A stretch of 39,010 nucleotides of DNA from Lederbergia galactosidilytica (GCF_017873565.1 NZ_JAGGKH010000030.1:1-39010); one strand, 5' to 3'; shown: positions 24,602-33,626, numbered from the stretch's first letter. Program-made: numbers and translations. Notes: generated by a model not told the origin, from the sequence alone.

Positions 24602-25993
24602 TTAATGCGCACTTTTATACTTTTCGTTTATCTCTTTCTCCATTTTTTTGTAATCTTCCTTTGCCATATTTAAAAGATCTTTGTATACACGATTCTCGGT
24701 TTTATTAGCCATATCATAGCGGGCTTGGCGTTCCTTTTTTATTAGTTGATATTGCTCGCTTGATAGTTTATGAGTTTTATATAAATAAAGAAGTGCCTTA
24801 TCGATATTCCTAATTTCAAGAGAACTTTTATCTCCCCATTCATACTTATAATCAAAGATAGAATTTTCTCTTGCCAAAATTTGATCAATATTAGCTGATT
24901 CGGCCCCAATTTTCCAATTTAACCACTTGCTGGCCATCTCTTGTGAACGGTCAAATTCACTTTGGAGTTGCTCCATATTTCTAACTGTTGCATACGTTCC
25001 GTTAGCAGCTTCAGCCACTTTTTTTAATTGTTGTTGACCCTCGCTATCCACATTAAATCCAATTACATTGATTAATGGGGTGATGTTAGATTCGGACAAT
25101 TGCTTAGCTGCTGCCACTGGGTCTCCATCACATGTCTCTACACCATCACTGACTAAGTAAATAATATTGGTATTATTTTCACCATCGTACTCGGCAAAGT
25201 CTTCTTTCGCCTTCAATAGAGATTCAGCAACAGGCGTCCAACCGCTCGGTTGAAATTGTTCTAAAGCTTCACTAAATTTTTTAGAGTCATATGGTTCCAT
25301 CTCATAAAATAACTTATTACTTTCGCATGATAATTGCTTATCCTCATCAGAACCTGTTCCTTCATAACCATATACCCTTAAGGCAACATTTGCTTCATCA
25401 GGAAGTGAATCTGCAAATTTTTCTATCGATTCTTTGGCTAGTTGCATCATCGATGTACCACCAATTTCAGCGGCCATACTCCCACTAGCATCTAAAATAA
25501 TTTCTACATTATAATTTTCTTTAAACTCTAAACGTGGATCCTCTAATTCTGGATTACCAAAATCATTTTCTTTCCATTCTGCAACAAGCTTATCCGGATG
25601 TGGGTAATCTTCTGCAAATAAAGCTAAAACATTCCCAAAATATTGCTTTACTTCTTCTTCCCCATTTTCTTTTGCCAATGCAGGCCATTGGGATAACTCT
25701 TCCTCAATTACTTCTTGATTTTCATCATAATTCCTCATTGAAAATTTCCCTGATGGATATTGAAGAAAAGATTTTGTATCATTAGGTAAAGTTGGAGAAG
25801 TAAGGAAGGCTTGTAAGTCATCTTCGCTCTCATGATTGTCTTCCTTTTGCTCTGCTTCTTCTGTTTGTACTGAATCAACCTGACCTTGTTGTGGAGCCAC
25901 TTCTTTCTCGCTTGATGAACAAGCACTAAGGATTACAGCGAATATAAGAATAAAAATGTAGGGAACAAATGCAATATGCTTGTTTTTCATCAA
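24602..25993 (-). CDS. VWA-domain lipoprotein of the Tad locus
   Basis: 463 residues. A lipoprotein signal ends in the lipobox LSAC (Cys25), followed by an acidic, Gln/Glu-rich linker to about residue 60. The VWA domain (about 165-360) has an intact metal site: DASGSMAAEIGG, then Thr in PSGWTPVAESL, then SDGVETCDGDPVAAA. The C-terminal part (360-463) is helical and charged. It should sit on the outer face of the membrane. VWA proteins accompany Tad pili in other bacteria, often as surface or adhesive components. AGGAGG precedes both TTG 25991-25993 and the ATG at 25990; spacing favours the TTG. It follows the TadG-like gene by 53 nt. Confidence 0.88.
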   Translation of the reverse strand: MMKNKHIAFVPYIFILIFAVILSACSSSEKEVAPQQGQVDSVQTEEAEQKEDNHESEDDLQAFLTSPTLPNDTKSFLQYPSGKFSMRNYDENQEVIEEELSQWPALAKENGEEEVKQYFGNVLALFAEDYPHPDKLVAEWKENDFGNPELEDPRLEFKENYNVEIILDASGSMAAEIGGTSMMQLAKESIEKFADSLPDEANVALRVYGYEGTGSDEDKQLSCESNKLFYEMEPYDSKKFSEALEQFQPSGWTPVAESLLKAKEDFAEYDGENNTNIIYLVSDGVETCDGDPVAAAKQLSESNITPLINVIGFNVDSEGQQQLKKVAEAANGTYATVRNMEQLQSEFDRSQEMASKWLNWKIGAESANIDQILARENSIFDYKYEWGDKSSLEIRNIDKALLYLYKTHKLSSEQYQLIKKERQARYDMANKTENRVYKDLLNMAKEDYKKMEKEINEKYKSAH

Positions 25994-26046
25994 AAAATAT
26001 AACCTCCTAGGTCGGATCTCGTGGTTAAAGAACGATCATTTAAGTA

Positions 26047-26859
26047 TTACCAACATGTGATCTCAATGTCTTTAGGAGTTTTAATACTGGCCTCTGCTTC
26101 AGCATATACCGAGCGCTCGTCTTCACTAAAGGCATCATCTCCAACCGTTATAAAGGAGGCCTCTCGCTTGACCTTTGCCATTACTTTAAACTCATCTCCT
26201 TTAAAAATCAGTTCTATATCCTCTTCAGCCCCATTCTTTGTAGCATAATACTGGGCTGCTTCCTGCCATTGCGGTTCCGCATCGATTATGGCTTCACATG
26301 CGACTTCATTAATTTCCTTAATCTCATTACTAAACCACTCTTTATACCAAACATTTTTGAAAAAATACTTTAATGCAACATTGGCGTCAACTTCTTCATA
26401 TTCATAGCGAACAGCTGATCTAAGCTCTTTTGGAACTTCCATTTTATCTAATACTTCTTTCCAAACTTTATCTAGTTCTGCATTCGTGAGCTCTGGTGGT
26501 TGTTCATCTTTTTTATCTTTTTTCTTCTTTTTGCTATCTTTTTTGTCCTTTTTATTTTTCTTTTCGGCTTTTTCTTCTTGGATTTCGCCTGTTTTTTCCT
26601 CGACGAACTCATTCGCTACTTCCCTTAAGCGCTCCATTCGTAATTCAATTTCTGATTTCAATTTGTCATCATAGACATGTTTAATTTCATTTGCGGCTGC
26701 TAATGCGGCAGCATCTGCGCCCGTTTGACTGACACGTTTTGTTGCAAAAGTTGTAAAAAAATCGAAAAAGATAAAACTAATGAAGATCGCTCCGATTAAT
26801 AATCCTAAAATAACGAGAAGTGTATTCCCTTCTTCGTTTTTTATATAACGATTCCACAT
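26047..26859 (-). CDS. TadG-like pseudopilin with Lys/Asp-rich linker
   Basis: 270 residues. The N-terminus RYIKNEEGNTLLVILGLLIG is followed by one membrane helix and RVSQTGADAAALAAANEI, the TadE/TadG-like pattern of Flp pilus loci. An unusual, very basic and acidic segment (about residues 95-125, KKNKKDKKDSKKKKKDKKDE) follows, then an extracytoplasmic domain with several aromatic residues (NVWYKEWFSNEI). The start is ATG 26857-26859, overlapping the tadE stop codon, with GAGGAGGAAG inside the tadE tail. It is probably a minor pilin or an anchor for the fibre. The lysine-rich part is much longer than usual and is read from the DNA without a frameshift. Confidence 0.82.
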   Translation of the reverse strand: MWNRYIKNEEGNTLLVILGLLIGAIFISFIFFDFFTTFATKRVSQTGADAAALAAANEIKHVYDDKLKSEIELRMERLREVANEFVEEKTGEIQEEKAEKKNKKDKKDSKKKKKDKKDEQPPELTNAELDKVWKEVLDKMEVPKELRSAVRYEYEEVDANVALKYFFKNVWYKEWFSNEIKEINEVACEAIIDAEPQWQEAAQYYATKNGAEEDIELIFKGDEFKVMAKVKREASFITVGDDAFSEDERSVYAEAEASIKTPKDIEITCW

Positions 26860-27251
26860 TAGTCTTCTTCCTCCTCCTCTTTTGGCATCGAGGCATTGGC
26901 TTTTAACTCGTGCTCAAACCGACCTATCAATGGTATTTTAATAGATGGAACCGTTGCATTCACCGTAACGGTTACCTCTTTTCCATAACTTGTTGTTCCT
27001 TCTGACAGCGAACTGCTAACCTCTAATCCGTGAGCTGAGCGATCTACAGCTGCACCGTAATCGCCCCCAACTGAAGCAACCCTGGCACCGTCTCGGGCTG
27101 CAGACTCAGCTACAACGACGGTATATGCTACCAAAGCAACCTGCCAAATAAACAATAAGGCCATGACAACCATCGGGAACACAGCTAAGAATTCAATTAG
27201 CTGTGAACCCTTTTCGTTTTTTATATACCTTTTTATGCTTTTCAAAATCAT
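26859..27251 (-). CDS. tadE: TadE-like pseudopilin
   Basis: 130 residues. A short basic leader, RYIKNEKG, precedes SQLIEFLAVFPMVVMALLFI, a prepilin-type cleavage site with Glu at +5 and Phe at +6. One helix and the TadE motif ESAARDGARVASVGGDYG follow, then a beta-rich domain and an acidic tail of Glu residues. TadE proteins are minor pilins processed by the same peptidase as Flp. ATG 27249-27251 has AAAGGTG upstream. It follows flp by 51 nt and overlaps the TadG-like gene, so the three pilin-type proteins are made together. Confidence 0.88.
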   Translation of the reverse strand: MILKSIKRYIKNEKGSQLIEFLAVFPMVVMALLFIWQVALVAYTVVVAESAARDGARVASVGGDYGAAVDRSAHGLEVSSSLSEGTTSYGKEVTVTVNATVPSIKIPLIGRFEHELKANASMPKEEEEED

Positions 27252-27302
27252 TTCACACCTTTACGGATGGATGCTAACAATCCCAAGACCTAAAGGAACG
27301 AA

Positions 27303-27515
27303 TTATTCTCCACCTAAACTATTAATCATTTTCGCTAATTGACTTTTAACAGCCTCACCCATGGAAGTATCGCCTTCCATCGTAGCGGCAATCGCCCCCA
27401 TAATAGCTAATACGAGCATTCCTAAGGCAATCCATTCTAATGCTTGCGCTCCTCTTTCATTATTCACATAGCGATTCCATTTAGCTTTTACAGAAACATA
27501 ACATTTCGTCAACAT
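27303..27515 (-). CDS. flp: Flp-type major pilin
   Basis: 70 residues. A basic leader ends RYVNNERG, followed by AQALEWIALGMLVLAIMGAI. This is the Flp processing site (Gly at -1, Glu at +5, aromatic at +6) and a single hydrophobic assembly helix. The mature peptide would be about 48 residues and ends in a hydrophilic AKMINSLGGE. ATG 27513-27515 has AAGGAGG. Only one flp gene is present and it lies after tadC rather than at the start of the locus. It should form the pilus fibre once cleaved; no prepilin peptidase is encoded in the window. Confidence 0.88.
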   Translation of the reverse strand: MLTKCYVSVKAKWNRYVNNERGAQALEWIALGMLVLAIMGAIAATMEGDTSMGEAVKSQLAKMINSLGGE

Positions 27516-27569
27516 TTATTATTCCTCCTTAGGGGTTTTAATAATATATATAAATCCGCCTATTCGGTC

Positions 27570-28505
27570 TTAAAACCAAACATCGAGACCAAAAGCTTGG
27601 GGATTATATAACATGTTCAAAAATAATAAACCAATAATCAATAAAAATACTGCCGGTGCGACGAGGAAAGTCGTAACAAGTGTCACCTGCGGACTTGCCT
27701 TTGCCGCTTTTTCTTTTGCCCGATATCCGCGCATCGCTCGCAAATCCTCGGCCTGAACTCGGAATGTAGTCGAAACGGGTACACCTAAATCAACACCTTG
27801 AACAAGAGAGTTCACAAGCATTTCTAACTCTTTTGCCGAATTTCTTTCCAGAATATGCTCAAAGGCTTGTTTTCTTGGAACCCCCAGATCTATCTCACGG
27901 TTAAAACGCTGAATCTCCTCAATCAAAGGGCCATCCATTTGATTGGTTACTTGCCTTAGAGCAGCATCTAGGGAAACACCTGCTTGTAAAGTAATACTGA
28001 CCGTGTCAAGAAAGTCAGGCATCATCATACTAATAATTTCCTGTCTTTCTTTCGCACAATATAAAATCCAAAGCGATGGGAACATAAAACCAGACATAGG
28101 TAAAATGACTAGTACTAGCAAAGCAAATGGCATACCTAAAAATGAATAGATGATGGCAATGAACAAAGTAGCTAAACCTAAAACAAAACGGAGCCCATGT
28201 AAGCTCTCAACCTTTAAACCTAGTGGATTTCCTGCTCTCACGAGTATTTTTTCGTCTTTTTCAAAATCAAACATAAACTTATACTTTTCTGCAGTGGGCG
28301 CAACATATTCCGCAGCTTTAATCAAGGGATTCCAAATGATCTCTTGAATTTTTCTCTTTCTTTTCACTAACTGGATGGGCATTAAATGCTTCATTAACTT
28401 CTCTTTTTTGGCTACATATAACCAGATATAAATAAAACCAATTAAAATGAATAGTATAATTGCGATTATTAGTAGTTGAACAATCACATCAAAATAAGGA
28501 CTCAT
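27570..28505 (-). CDS. tadC: TadC-like pilus platform protein
   Basis: 311 residues, type II secretion F-like. A membrane helix opens the protein, a pair lies near residues 108-150, and one closes it (VAPAVFLLIIGLLFLNMLY). The cytoplasmic part has the conserved stretch MMPDFLDTVSITLQAGVSLD, then EMLVNSLVQGVDLGVPVSTT and RAMRGYRAKEKAAKASPQV. It pairs with TadB as the inner-membrane platform that works with the TadA ATPase. It begins 7 nt after the tadB stop, with AAAGG close to the ATG, so translation probably depends on coupling. Confidence 0.92.
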   Translation of the reverse strand: MSPYFDVIVQLLIIAIILFILIGFIYIWLYVAKKEKLMKHLMPIQLVKRKRKIQEIIWNPLIKAAEYVAPTAEKYKFMFDFEKDEKILVRAGNPLGLKVESLHGLRFVLGLATLFIAIIYSFLGMPFALLVLVILPMSGFMFPSLWILYCAKERQEIISMMMPDFLDTVSITLQAGVSLDAALRQVTNQMDGPLIEEIQRFNREIDLGVPRKQAFEHILERNSAKELEMLVNSLVQGVDLGVPVSTTFRVQAEDLRAMRGYRAKEKAAKASPQVTLVTTFLVAPAVFLLIIGLLFLNMLYNPQAFGLDVWF

Positions 28506-28512
28506 CCTTTAA

Positions 28513-29445
28513 TTACACCCTTATCGTCGTAATTTTTTTAATTACCAAGTAGGCAAGAAACTGCATGGATATGAAGATAGCAAATAATACAAGGCCCCAC
28601 TTTGTAAACAAAGGATTTAAAAATCCTTCAATAAACAAATTCATCATGAGTGCCATCATTAATGGCATTATGGGTAGTATTAAGGCAATAAATTTTGCTT
28701 CTGCTGTTACTGTGTCCACCTCTTTATTCACGCGTGCCCGCTCTTCAAGTGTTTCCGCCATAATGCTCAACACTTCAGCTAAATTTCCACCGACACGATG
28801 TTGAATTAATACAGTACTAACAAAAATATTTAATTCTTTACTAACAAATCGCTCTCGGAAATTCCCCATTACTTCTTCAAAATTTGTTCCTAATCGAAGT
28901 TGTTGCACCATTGATTGAAATTCAGGACCTGCTGGTGCTTTTAGTTCCTTCCCCACCATTTCTATCCCTTGCGGAATCGTCAAACCCGCCTTCATCGTAT
29001 TGCTCATCATTCTACAAATTTCTGGCAACTGTTGATTTAATCTTTCAGTTAATTTATTTTGTCTAGATTTTAAGAACATTTTTGAACCGAGCCAGACAAT
29101 AAAGTAAGCCAAAGTAAGGTTAATAACAAAAATCAATTTAAATAAAAAGTGACCTGAGAAGAGAATAGCGAAAAAGAGAAAAAAGCAAATCCCCATATAT
29201 TCAGAGGGCTTTAAGCTAATATCTGCTTGGATTAGCTTTTTTTGTAACTCTTGGGCCATCTCTGAACGATCATATTTATCTCCGATTAGCAGAATGGCAC
29301 TTTTCCTTTCTTTATCTGCCTCTCCTTCAAACCAATCTTCCACTCTTTTTTTTGTTTTTTGGGTGTTTTTATAATAGAGAAAATAATAAATTGATAAACA
29401 AAGAGAAAAGATCGTAGCTCCACTACTAATCCAAATGGCATTCAC
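28513..29445 (-). CDS. tadB: TadB-like pilus platform protein
   Basis: 310 residues, type II secretion F-like, with membrane helices at the N-terminus, near residues 85-125, and two at the C-terminus. The family segment is EICRMMSNTMKAGLTIPQGI, followed by STVLIQHRVGGNLAEVLSIM and a cytosolic ARVNKEVDTVTAEAK. The start is GTG 29443-29445, overlapping the tadA stop (ATGTGA). TadB and TadC are both present, as in complete Tad systems, and adjacent to their ATPase. Confidence 0.92.
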   Translation of the reverse strand: MNAIWISSGATIFSLCLSIYYFLYYKNTQKTKKRVEDWFEGEADKERKSAILLIGDKYDRSEMAQELQKKLIQADISLKPSEYMGICFFLFFAILFSGHFLFKLIFVINLTLAYFIVWLGSKMFLKSRQNKLTERLNQQLPEICRMMSNTMKAGLTIPQGIEMVGKELKAPAGPEFQSMVQQLRLGTNFEEVMGNFRERFVSKELNIFVSTVLIQHRVGGNLAEVLSIMAETLEERARVNKEVDTVTAEAKFIALILPIMPLMMALMMNLFIEGFLNPLFTKWGLVLFAIFISMQFLAYLVIKKITTIRV

Positions 29446-30776
29446 ATTAATACACCTTCTTGAAAGATTGTTTGTGGTAAGTCAATACCTGCGGTTTTAA
29501 TTTGCTCGTAAATGCTTGGCACATATCCCGTGGAAATAAATGAACCATATACATTCCCTTTTTCATCCACACCTTCTCTTTTAAATTTAAAGATATCGAT
29601 GATCTCAATCGTATTACCTCGATCCACAACCTCTGCAACACTGACTAATTTCCGTTTTCCATCCGGTAATCGCTCACTCTGTACAATTAGATCTAATGCA
29701 CCGACAAAGTATTGGCGAATAACCTCAACACTTAAAGATAAACCGGACATAATCACCATCGCTTCCAAACGCCCAAGAGCATCTTTTGGAGTATTCGCGT
29801 GAACTGTTGTTAAGGAGCCTTCGTGACCTGTATTCATCGCTTGTAACATATCAATCGCTTCAGAGCCACGAACTTCACCGACGATTATGCGATCAGGCCT
29901 CATACGAAGGGAGTTTCGAACTAACATGCGAATATTAATTTCTCCTTTTCCTTCCATATTCTTAGGCCGTGCCTCCATACGAACTAGATGATCATGTTCA
30001 AATTTCAACTCCGCCATATCCTCGATAATGACAACACGTTCACTATTAGGAATTGAACCGGATAAGACGTTTAAAAGTGTTGTTTTCCCACTTCCAGTTC
30101 CTCCAGATACAAGGATATTGCTTTTTGCTTTTACTGCAGCTTGTAGAAACTCACTAATTTCTGGCGTATACGAACCAAAACCAATTAAGTCGGCATGCGT
30201 GAATGGCTTCTTATTAAACTTACGGATCGATAGGATAGGACCATTCATGCTAATCGGTGGGATTACCGCGTTCACACGGCTTCCATCATGTAGTCGTGCA
30301 TCCACCATTGGTGAACTTTCATCAATTCTTCTCCCGATAGGAGCAATGATCCGATCAATAATATGGCGAATATGTTGTTCATCTTTAAAACGCACATCTG
30401 TTTTAAAAAGCTTTCCGTTTTTCTCAATATAAATCTCTTTTGGTCCATTCACCATGATTTCTGTAATACTATCTTCCTTTAGCAAAGCTTCCAGCGGACC
30501 GAAACCAACAGATTCATTGATAATTTGTTTTACAAGAGCTTCCATCTCCTGTTTTGGTATGATTGCTCTTTCTTCCTCAATCATTCGGTAAACTAACCGT
30601 TCGATCGTTTGTCTCATTTCGTTTGGTGGAAGGGTTGTTATAGTCTCTAAATCGACTTCTTTAATTAAACGAGATCGATAGTGACGAGCACGTTTTTCTA
30701 ATTGTGCATCTTTTACATTCCACTGATTATCGGAATGTAAAGAAGGTTGTTCTTTCACTTTATCAAGCCACTTCAT
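29442..30776 (-). CDS. tadA: TadA/CpaF pilus secretion ATPase
   Basis: 444 residues. The VirB11/TadA-type ATPase powers extension and, in some systems, retraction of the Flp pilus. The N-terminal domain includes [20 protein letters not shown] and [20 protein letters not shown]. Walker A is [13 protein letters not shown], the Asp box follows ([10 protein letters not shown]), and Walker B is in [18 protein letters not shown]. The His box is [14 protein letters not shown]. All are intact. ATG 30774-30776 has GGGAGG upstream. It follows tadZ by 5 nt and overlaps tadB by 4 nt. Confidence 0.95.
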   Translation of the reverse strand: MKWLDKVKEQPSLHSDNQWNVKDAQLEKRARHYRSRLIKEVDLETITTLPPNEMRQTIERLVYRMIEEERAIIPKQEMEALVKQIINESVGFGPLEALLKEDSITEIMVNGPKEIYIEKNGKLFKTDVRFKDEQHIRHIIDRIIAPIGRRIDESSPMVDARLHDGSRVNAVIPPISMNGPILSIRKFNKKPFTHADLIGFGSYTPEISEFLQAAVKAKSNILVSGGTGSGKTTLLNVLSGSIPNSERVVIIEDMAELKFEHDHLVRMEARPKNMEGKGEINIRMLVRNSLRMRPDRIIVGEVRGSEAIDMLQAMNTGHEGSLTTVHANTPKDALGRLEAMVIMSGLSLSVEVIRQYFVGALDLIVQSERLPDGKRKLVSVAEVVDRGNTIEIIDIFKFKREGVDEKGNVYGSFISTGYVPSIYEQIKTAGIDLPQTIFQEGVLM

Positions 30777-30781
30777 TCTGA

Positions 30782-31915
30782 CTAACCTCCCTTCACAATC
30801 GACTTTCTCACCATCTTTTTAACATCCTGGGCTGTTTTTGAAATCCCTTTATCGTTTTTCTTCAGATAAAAAGGTTTTCCCATATTTAAGTTGGGCTGCA
30901 ACCCATAAAAGTCTGAACGAATAATTCCACTAACGGGTAAATCAATAAATTGGGCGATATTTTGTTCGCTTAATTCACTTTTGGAGTTATGACGGTTAAT
31001 AATCAAACTGACATTATCCCTATTTCCAATTTGATAACGTCTAAAAAGCTCTACACTATGTTTTAAAGTTCGAACAGATAAACTATCTGGATTCATAACG
31101 TAATAAATATGTGTGGCTTCATGTAAGGCAATGAAGGTCGCCGTGTTAAACGCTGCTGGCAAATCGACAATAACTTGATCAAAATGGTTACGACATGTTC
31201 GGATAATCCTTGTAACTAACTCCTCTGAAATTAATTCAATTTGTTCAGGATCGGCCGGACTTAATAGTACATGGATTCCCGTATTTTCTTCTTTTACCGT
31301 CACATTTTGAATATGATTGATCGATAGCTCATTAATAACAGGCAATAGATCGAGGTAAGACCTTTCAGGGTCTAAGCCGAATAGAACTTCCACACCGCCG
31401 AATTGAACATTAAAGTCAATCAAGATTACTCTCTGGCCATATTGAATTTGTAAGTTCTGCGCAACCATGGAGGCAATTAACGTTTTCCCTGTGCCTCCTT
31501 TTGCACTATAGAAAACCCGAACAGCGCCTGCTCCATCTAAGCCGACATATTCATCATTAAAATGATTTATGTCCTGCCTTTTCATCCGATCCTTTTTCTG
31601 TAGAACAGCTTCTAGATTATCAAGTTCATCGGGAATGATAATTAGTTCACTTGCCCCCATTGCCATCCATTTCCGTGCATTTTCAAATGAACGGTCTCTC
31701 ATAAGAACAATTAAAACACTTGTAGTCGGAATTGACTGGGTATTGATAGATTCAATCATCCATTCATCTAGTAATATAAAAGAATATTGCTCTTTTAACA
31801 TTTCCTCAACATGGTGTGTGTCGGCGATCCGAATATCATCGTTAGACAAATTACTATTTATCTCCTCTACAAGTGTCTCATCATCTGTTACGACTAATAA
31901 ACTTGCATCTCTCAT
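30782..31915 (-). CDS. tadZ: TadZ/CpaE-like localisation ATPase
   Basis: About 377 residues. The N-terminal 120 residues look like an atypical receiver domain (SLLVVTDDETLVEEI), without a clear phosphoacceptor pattern. The C-terminal part is MinD/ParA-like, with the deviant Walker A SAKGGTGKTLIASMVA, then VILIDFNVQFGGVEVLFG and VIVDLPAAFNTA. Such proteins place the Tad machine at defined sites in the cell. I choose ATG 31913-31915 because GAGG lies 9 nt before it; an in-frame ATG at 31930 lacks a ribosome site. A hairpin lies 46 nt upstream. Confidence 0.88.
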   Translation of the reverse strand: MRDASLLVVTDDETLVEEINSNLSNDDIRIADTHHVEEMLKEQYSFILLDEWMIESINTQSIPTTSVLIVLMRDRSFENARKWMAMGASELIIIPDELDNLEAVLQKKDRMKRQDINHFNDEYVGLDGAGAVRVFYSAKGGTGKTLIASMVAQNLQIQYGQRVILIDFNVQFGGVEVLFGLDPERSYLDLLPVINELSINHIQNVTVKEENTGIHVLLSPADPEQIELISEELVTRIIRTCRNHFDQVIVDLPAAFNTATFIALHEATHIYYVMNPDSLSVRTLKHSVELFRRYQIGNRDNVSLIINRHNSKSELSEQNIAQFIDLPVSGIIRSDFYGLQPNLNMGKPFYLKKNDKGISKTAQDVKKMVRKSIVKGG

Positions 31916-31960
31916 TCCTATTAACCTCATTTCACGAACAGAAATTTAATGCCTCACTAT

Positions 31961-31977
31961 AAGGAGGTATCCTCCTT
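31961..31977 (-). other. Intercistronic hairpin containing an SD-like arm
   Basis: AAGGAGG-TAT-CCTCCTT is a perfect 7-bp stem, in the 73-bp gap between cpaB and tadZ. On the minus strand it is followed by ATAG, not T residues, so it is not a typical terminator for this operon; T residues follow only on the plus strand. One arm equals a full Shine-Dalgarno sequence, about 46 nt before the tadZ start. RNA processing or stability control is possible. Confidence 0.5.
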
Positions 31978-32003
31978 TTTAGACATGTACTTTATGTATA
32001 CTG

Positions 32004-32855
32004 TTATTTCTTCTCTTTCTCTCCTTTATCTTCTTTCTTTTTGTTTTCAGCTTGTTTTTTTTCTTCTTCCTGCTTCTTGGCTTCCTCTTGTTTCTTTATT
32101 TCCGCTTGTTTCTCTTCCTCAGCTGCAGCCTCTTTCACTTTCTGTTCTTCTACATTTTGCTCAGCTTTTTCTTTCTCATCTTGTTGAATATTCGCATTGT
32201 TTTGTTCAGTATCCTCTTGATTATTTATTTCAATTTGGTTCACACGTAGGACCCGTATCTGTTTAGCTGTGTTTTGCAGATGGATTAACTGTTCCGCTTG
32301 TTCAACTGTAATAGAAACTTTGATAGCAGAAACATTCTCTTGCTGACTATCTCCTACTACAGTGGAATCTGTTTGAATAACATCAATATCATTCATAATC
32401 CTTTTTGTGATAACACCTTCGTTTTTCTTTTCATAAGACGCAATAATATCAACCTTGTCTCCCACATAAATCTGTTGATCCATTAAAACATTCTCTGTTG
32501 GATTTAACCATACAACCCGATGACCATCAGGAATATCTACTTGTGAACGAACCAAATTTTTAGTTATTAAATCGCCTTTTTTTAAATCAACAATAGATAA
32601 GTGCTCTTTCAAATCCTGCTCAGTCGTAATAAAAGATGATCCAGCATTTGATTTTGGTATCTCCATCCACTCGACCATATTTTCAGATATTTCGGAGTAG
32701 GCAACGATATCCTTTTTAGCCACAGCTACTTTCACAGATTGCCCCATTACTTCCTTGGCATGTGAAATTTGAGTATTGATAAACCAACCTGTCATAATCG
32801 CTAAGATAAAGGCGATTATCAAAAAAATAAATGCTTTTCGCTTAGCACTAATCAT
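32004..32855 (-). CDS. cpaB: CpaB/RcpC-like Flp pilus assembly protein
   Basis: About 283 residues. One N-terminal helix (FIFLIIAFILAIMTGWFI) is followed by a SAF domain starting VKVAVAKKDIVAYSEISENM and containing GDLITKNLVRSQVDIPDGHR, and then a CpaB-type second domain (GDKVDIIASYEKKNEGVI). The last 70 residues are a low-complexity Glu/Lys/Gln tail, longer than in most CpaB proteins. ATG 32853-32855 has GGAGG 7 nt upstream; the earlier start at 32876 does not. In Gram-negatives CpaB works with the secretin; here there is no outer membrane, so it may contact the wall or the fibre. Confidence 0.88.
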   Translation of the reverse strand: MISAKRKAFIFLIIAFILAIMTGWFINTQISHAKEVMGQSVKVAVAKKDIVAYSEISENMVEWMEIPKSNAGSSFITTEQDLKEHLSIVDLKKGDLITKNLVRSQVDIPDGHRVVWLNPTENVLMDQQIYVGDKVDIIASYEKKNEGVITKRIMNDIDVIQTDSTVVGDSQQENVSAIKVSITVEQAEQLIHLQNTAKQIRVLRVNQIEINNQEDTEQNNANIQQDEKEKAEQNVEEQKVKEAAAEEEKQAEIKKQEEAKKQEEEKKQAENKKKEDKGEKEKK

Positions 32856-32894
32856 TATAGTTCCTCCATTAACCAAACTTTTCCATAGCTACCA

Positions 32895-33626
32895 TTATTT
32901 AACAGCCACTACATAAATGTACGGTATACCAATAGGAAAAGTTTCATTTTTAAGTTCAGTTTGTTGGGGAATCCCAGGTAAAGGTTGATCCAACCCCTTC
33001 GTCACCACCCAAATCTTTTCCTTTGAAATCTCTTTTTGGAATGTTTGCCATATATTTTCCAAGCTACCACTTTGGAGAGTATTTACTTTTTTTTCTGAAC
33101 GAACTCTTGTTAACTTCCAAACTAAACTTTTATTTTGCTTATAAATGGCGTTATGTGAATTTGCCCGCAGAACCTTTAGTGGCGCGGGGGATATAATCCA
33201 TTTTTGCATATTCGCTTGTAGCTGACTAACACGGTCTTTTACATCTGAATATGTAGCTTGTTGATCACGATAAAAAGGTAACAACTCTTCTTTTAATAAT
33301 TTATATTCAGCTATATTCCCTTGAATCGCTATGGGCCATAAAACTTTATCAGGCAAAAACCAATTACGAAGACGATCTAACATTTCTCCTGAGCGATAGC
33401 GAGAATCATAGAAGAAAATAATCCGATCTTCATTTGCAAATTGCTTAGCAAAATAGTCGATTTCCTGGTCTATTTGGGGAGGATGCAAAGATAATCTACG
33501 GCTCTTGATCTTCGGCCGATAAAACCGTAGTGCATCTTCAAGCTGACTATATTTTCCTTTTATCTTAATTTTTTTTACTATTTCTTCCTCGCTATCAACT
33601 TTTAATAGTTCATCTGCAATTAACAA
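32895..33626 (-). CDS. Unrecognised first gene of the Tad locus
   Basis: 243 residues, no signal peptide or membrane helix. It opens MLIADELLKVDSEEEIVKKI and has a mid-part rich in aromatic and basic residues (ALRFYRPKIKSRRLSLHP, DRIIFFYDSRYRSGEMLDRL). The C-terminus is more hydrophobic (FPIGIPYIYVVAVK). I know no matching family. The start is TTG 33624-33626 with AAGGAG 8 nt upstream. It begins 39 nt before the cpaB start region and all eleven following genes run the same way, so it is probably the promoter-proximal gene of the pilus operon. A cytosolic regulatory or assembly role is inferred only from position. Confidence 0.65.
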   Translation of the reverse strand: MLIADELLKVDSEEEIVKKIKIKGKYSQLEDALRFYRPKIKSRRLSLHPPQIDQEIDYFAKQFANEDRIIFFYDSRYRSGEMLDRLRNWFLPDKVLWPIAIQGNIAEYKLLKEELLPFYRDQQATYSDVKDRVSQLQANMQKWIISPAPLKVLRANSHNAIYKQNKSLVWKLTRVRSEKKVNTLQSGSLENIWQTFQKEISKEKIWVVTKGLDQPLPGIPQQTELKNETFPIGIPYIYVVAVK

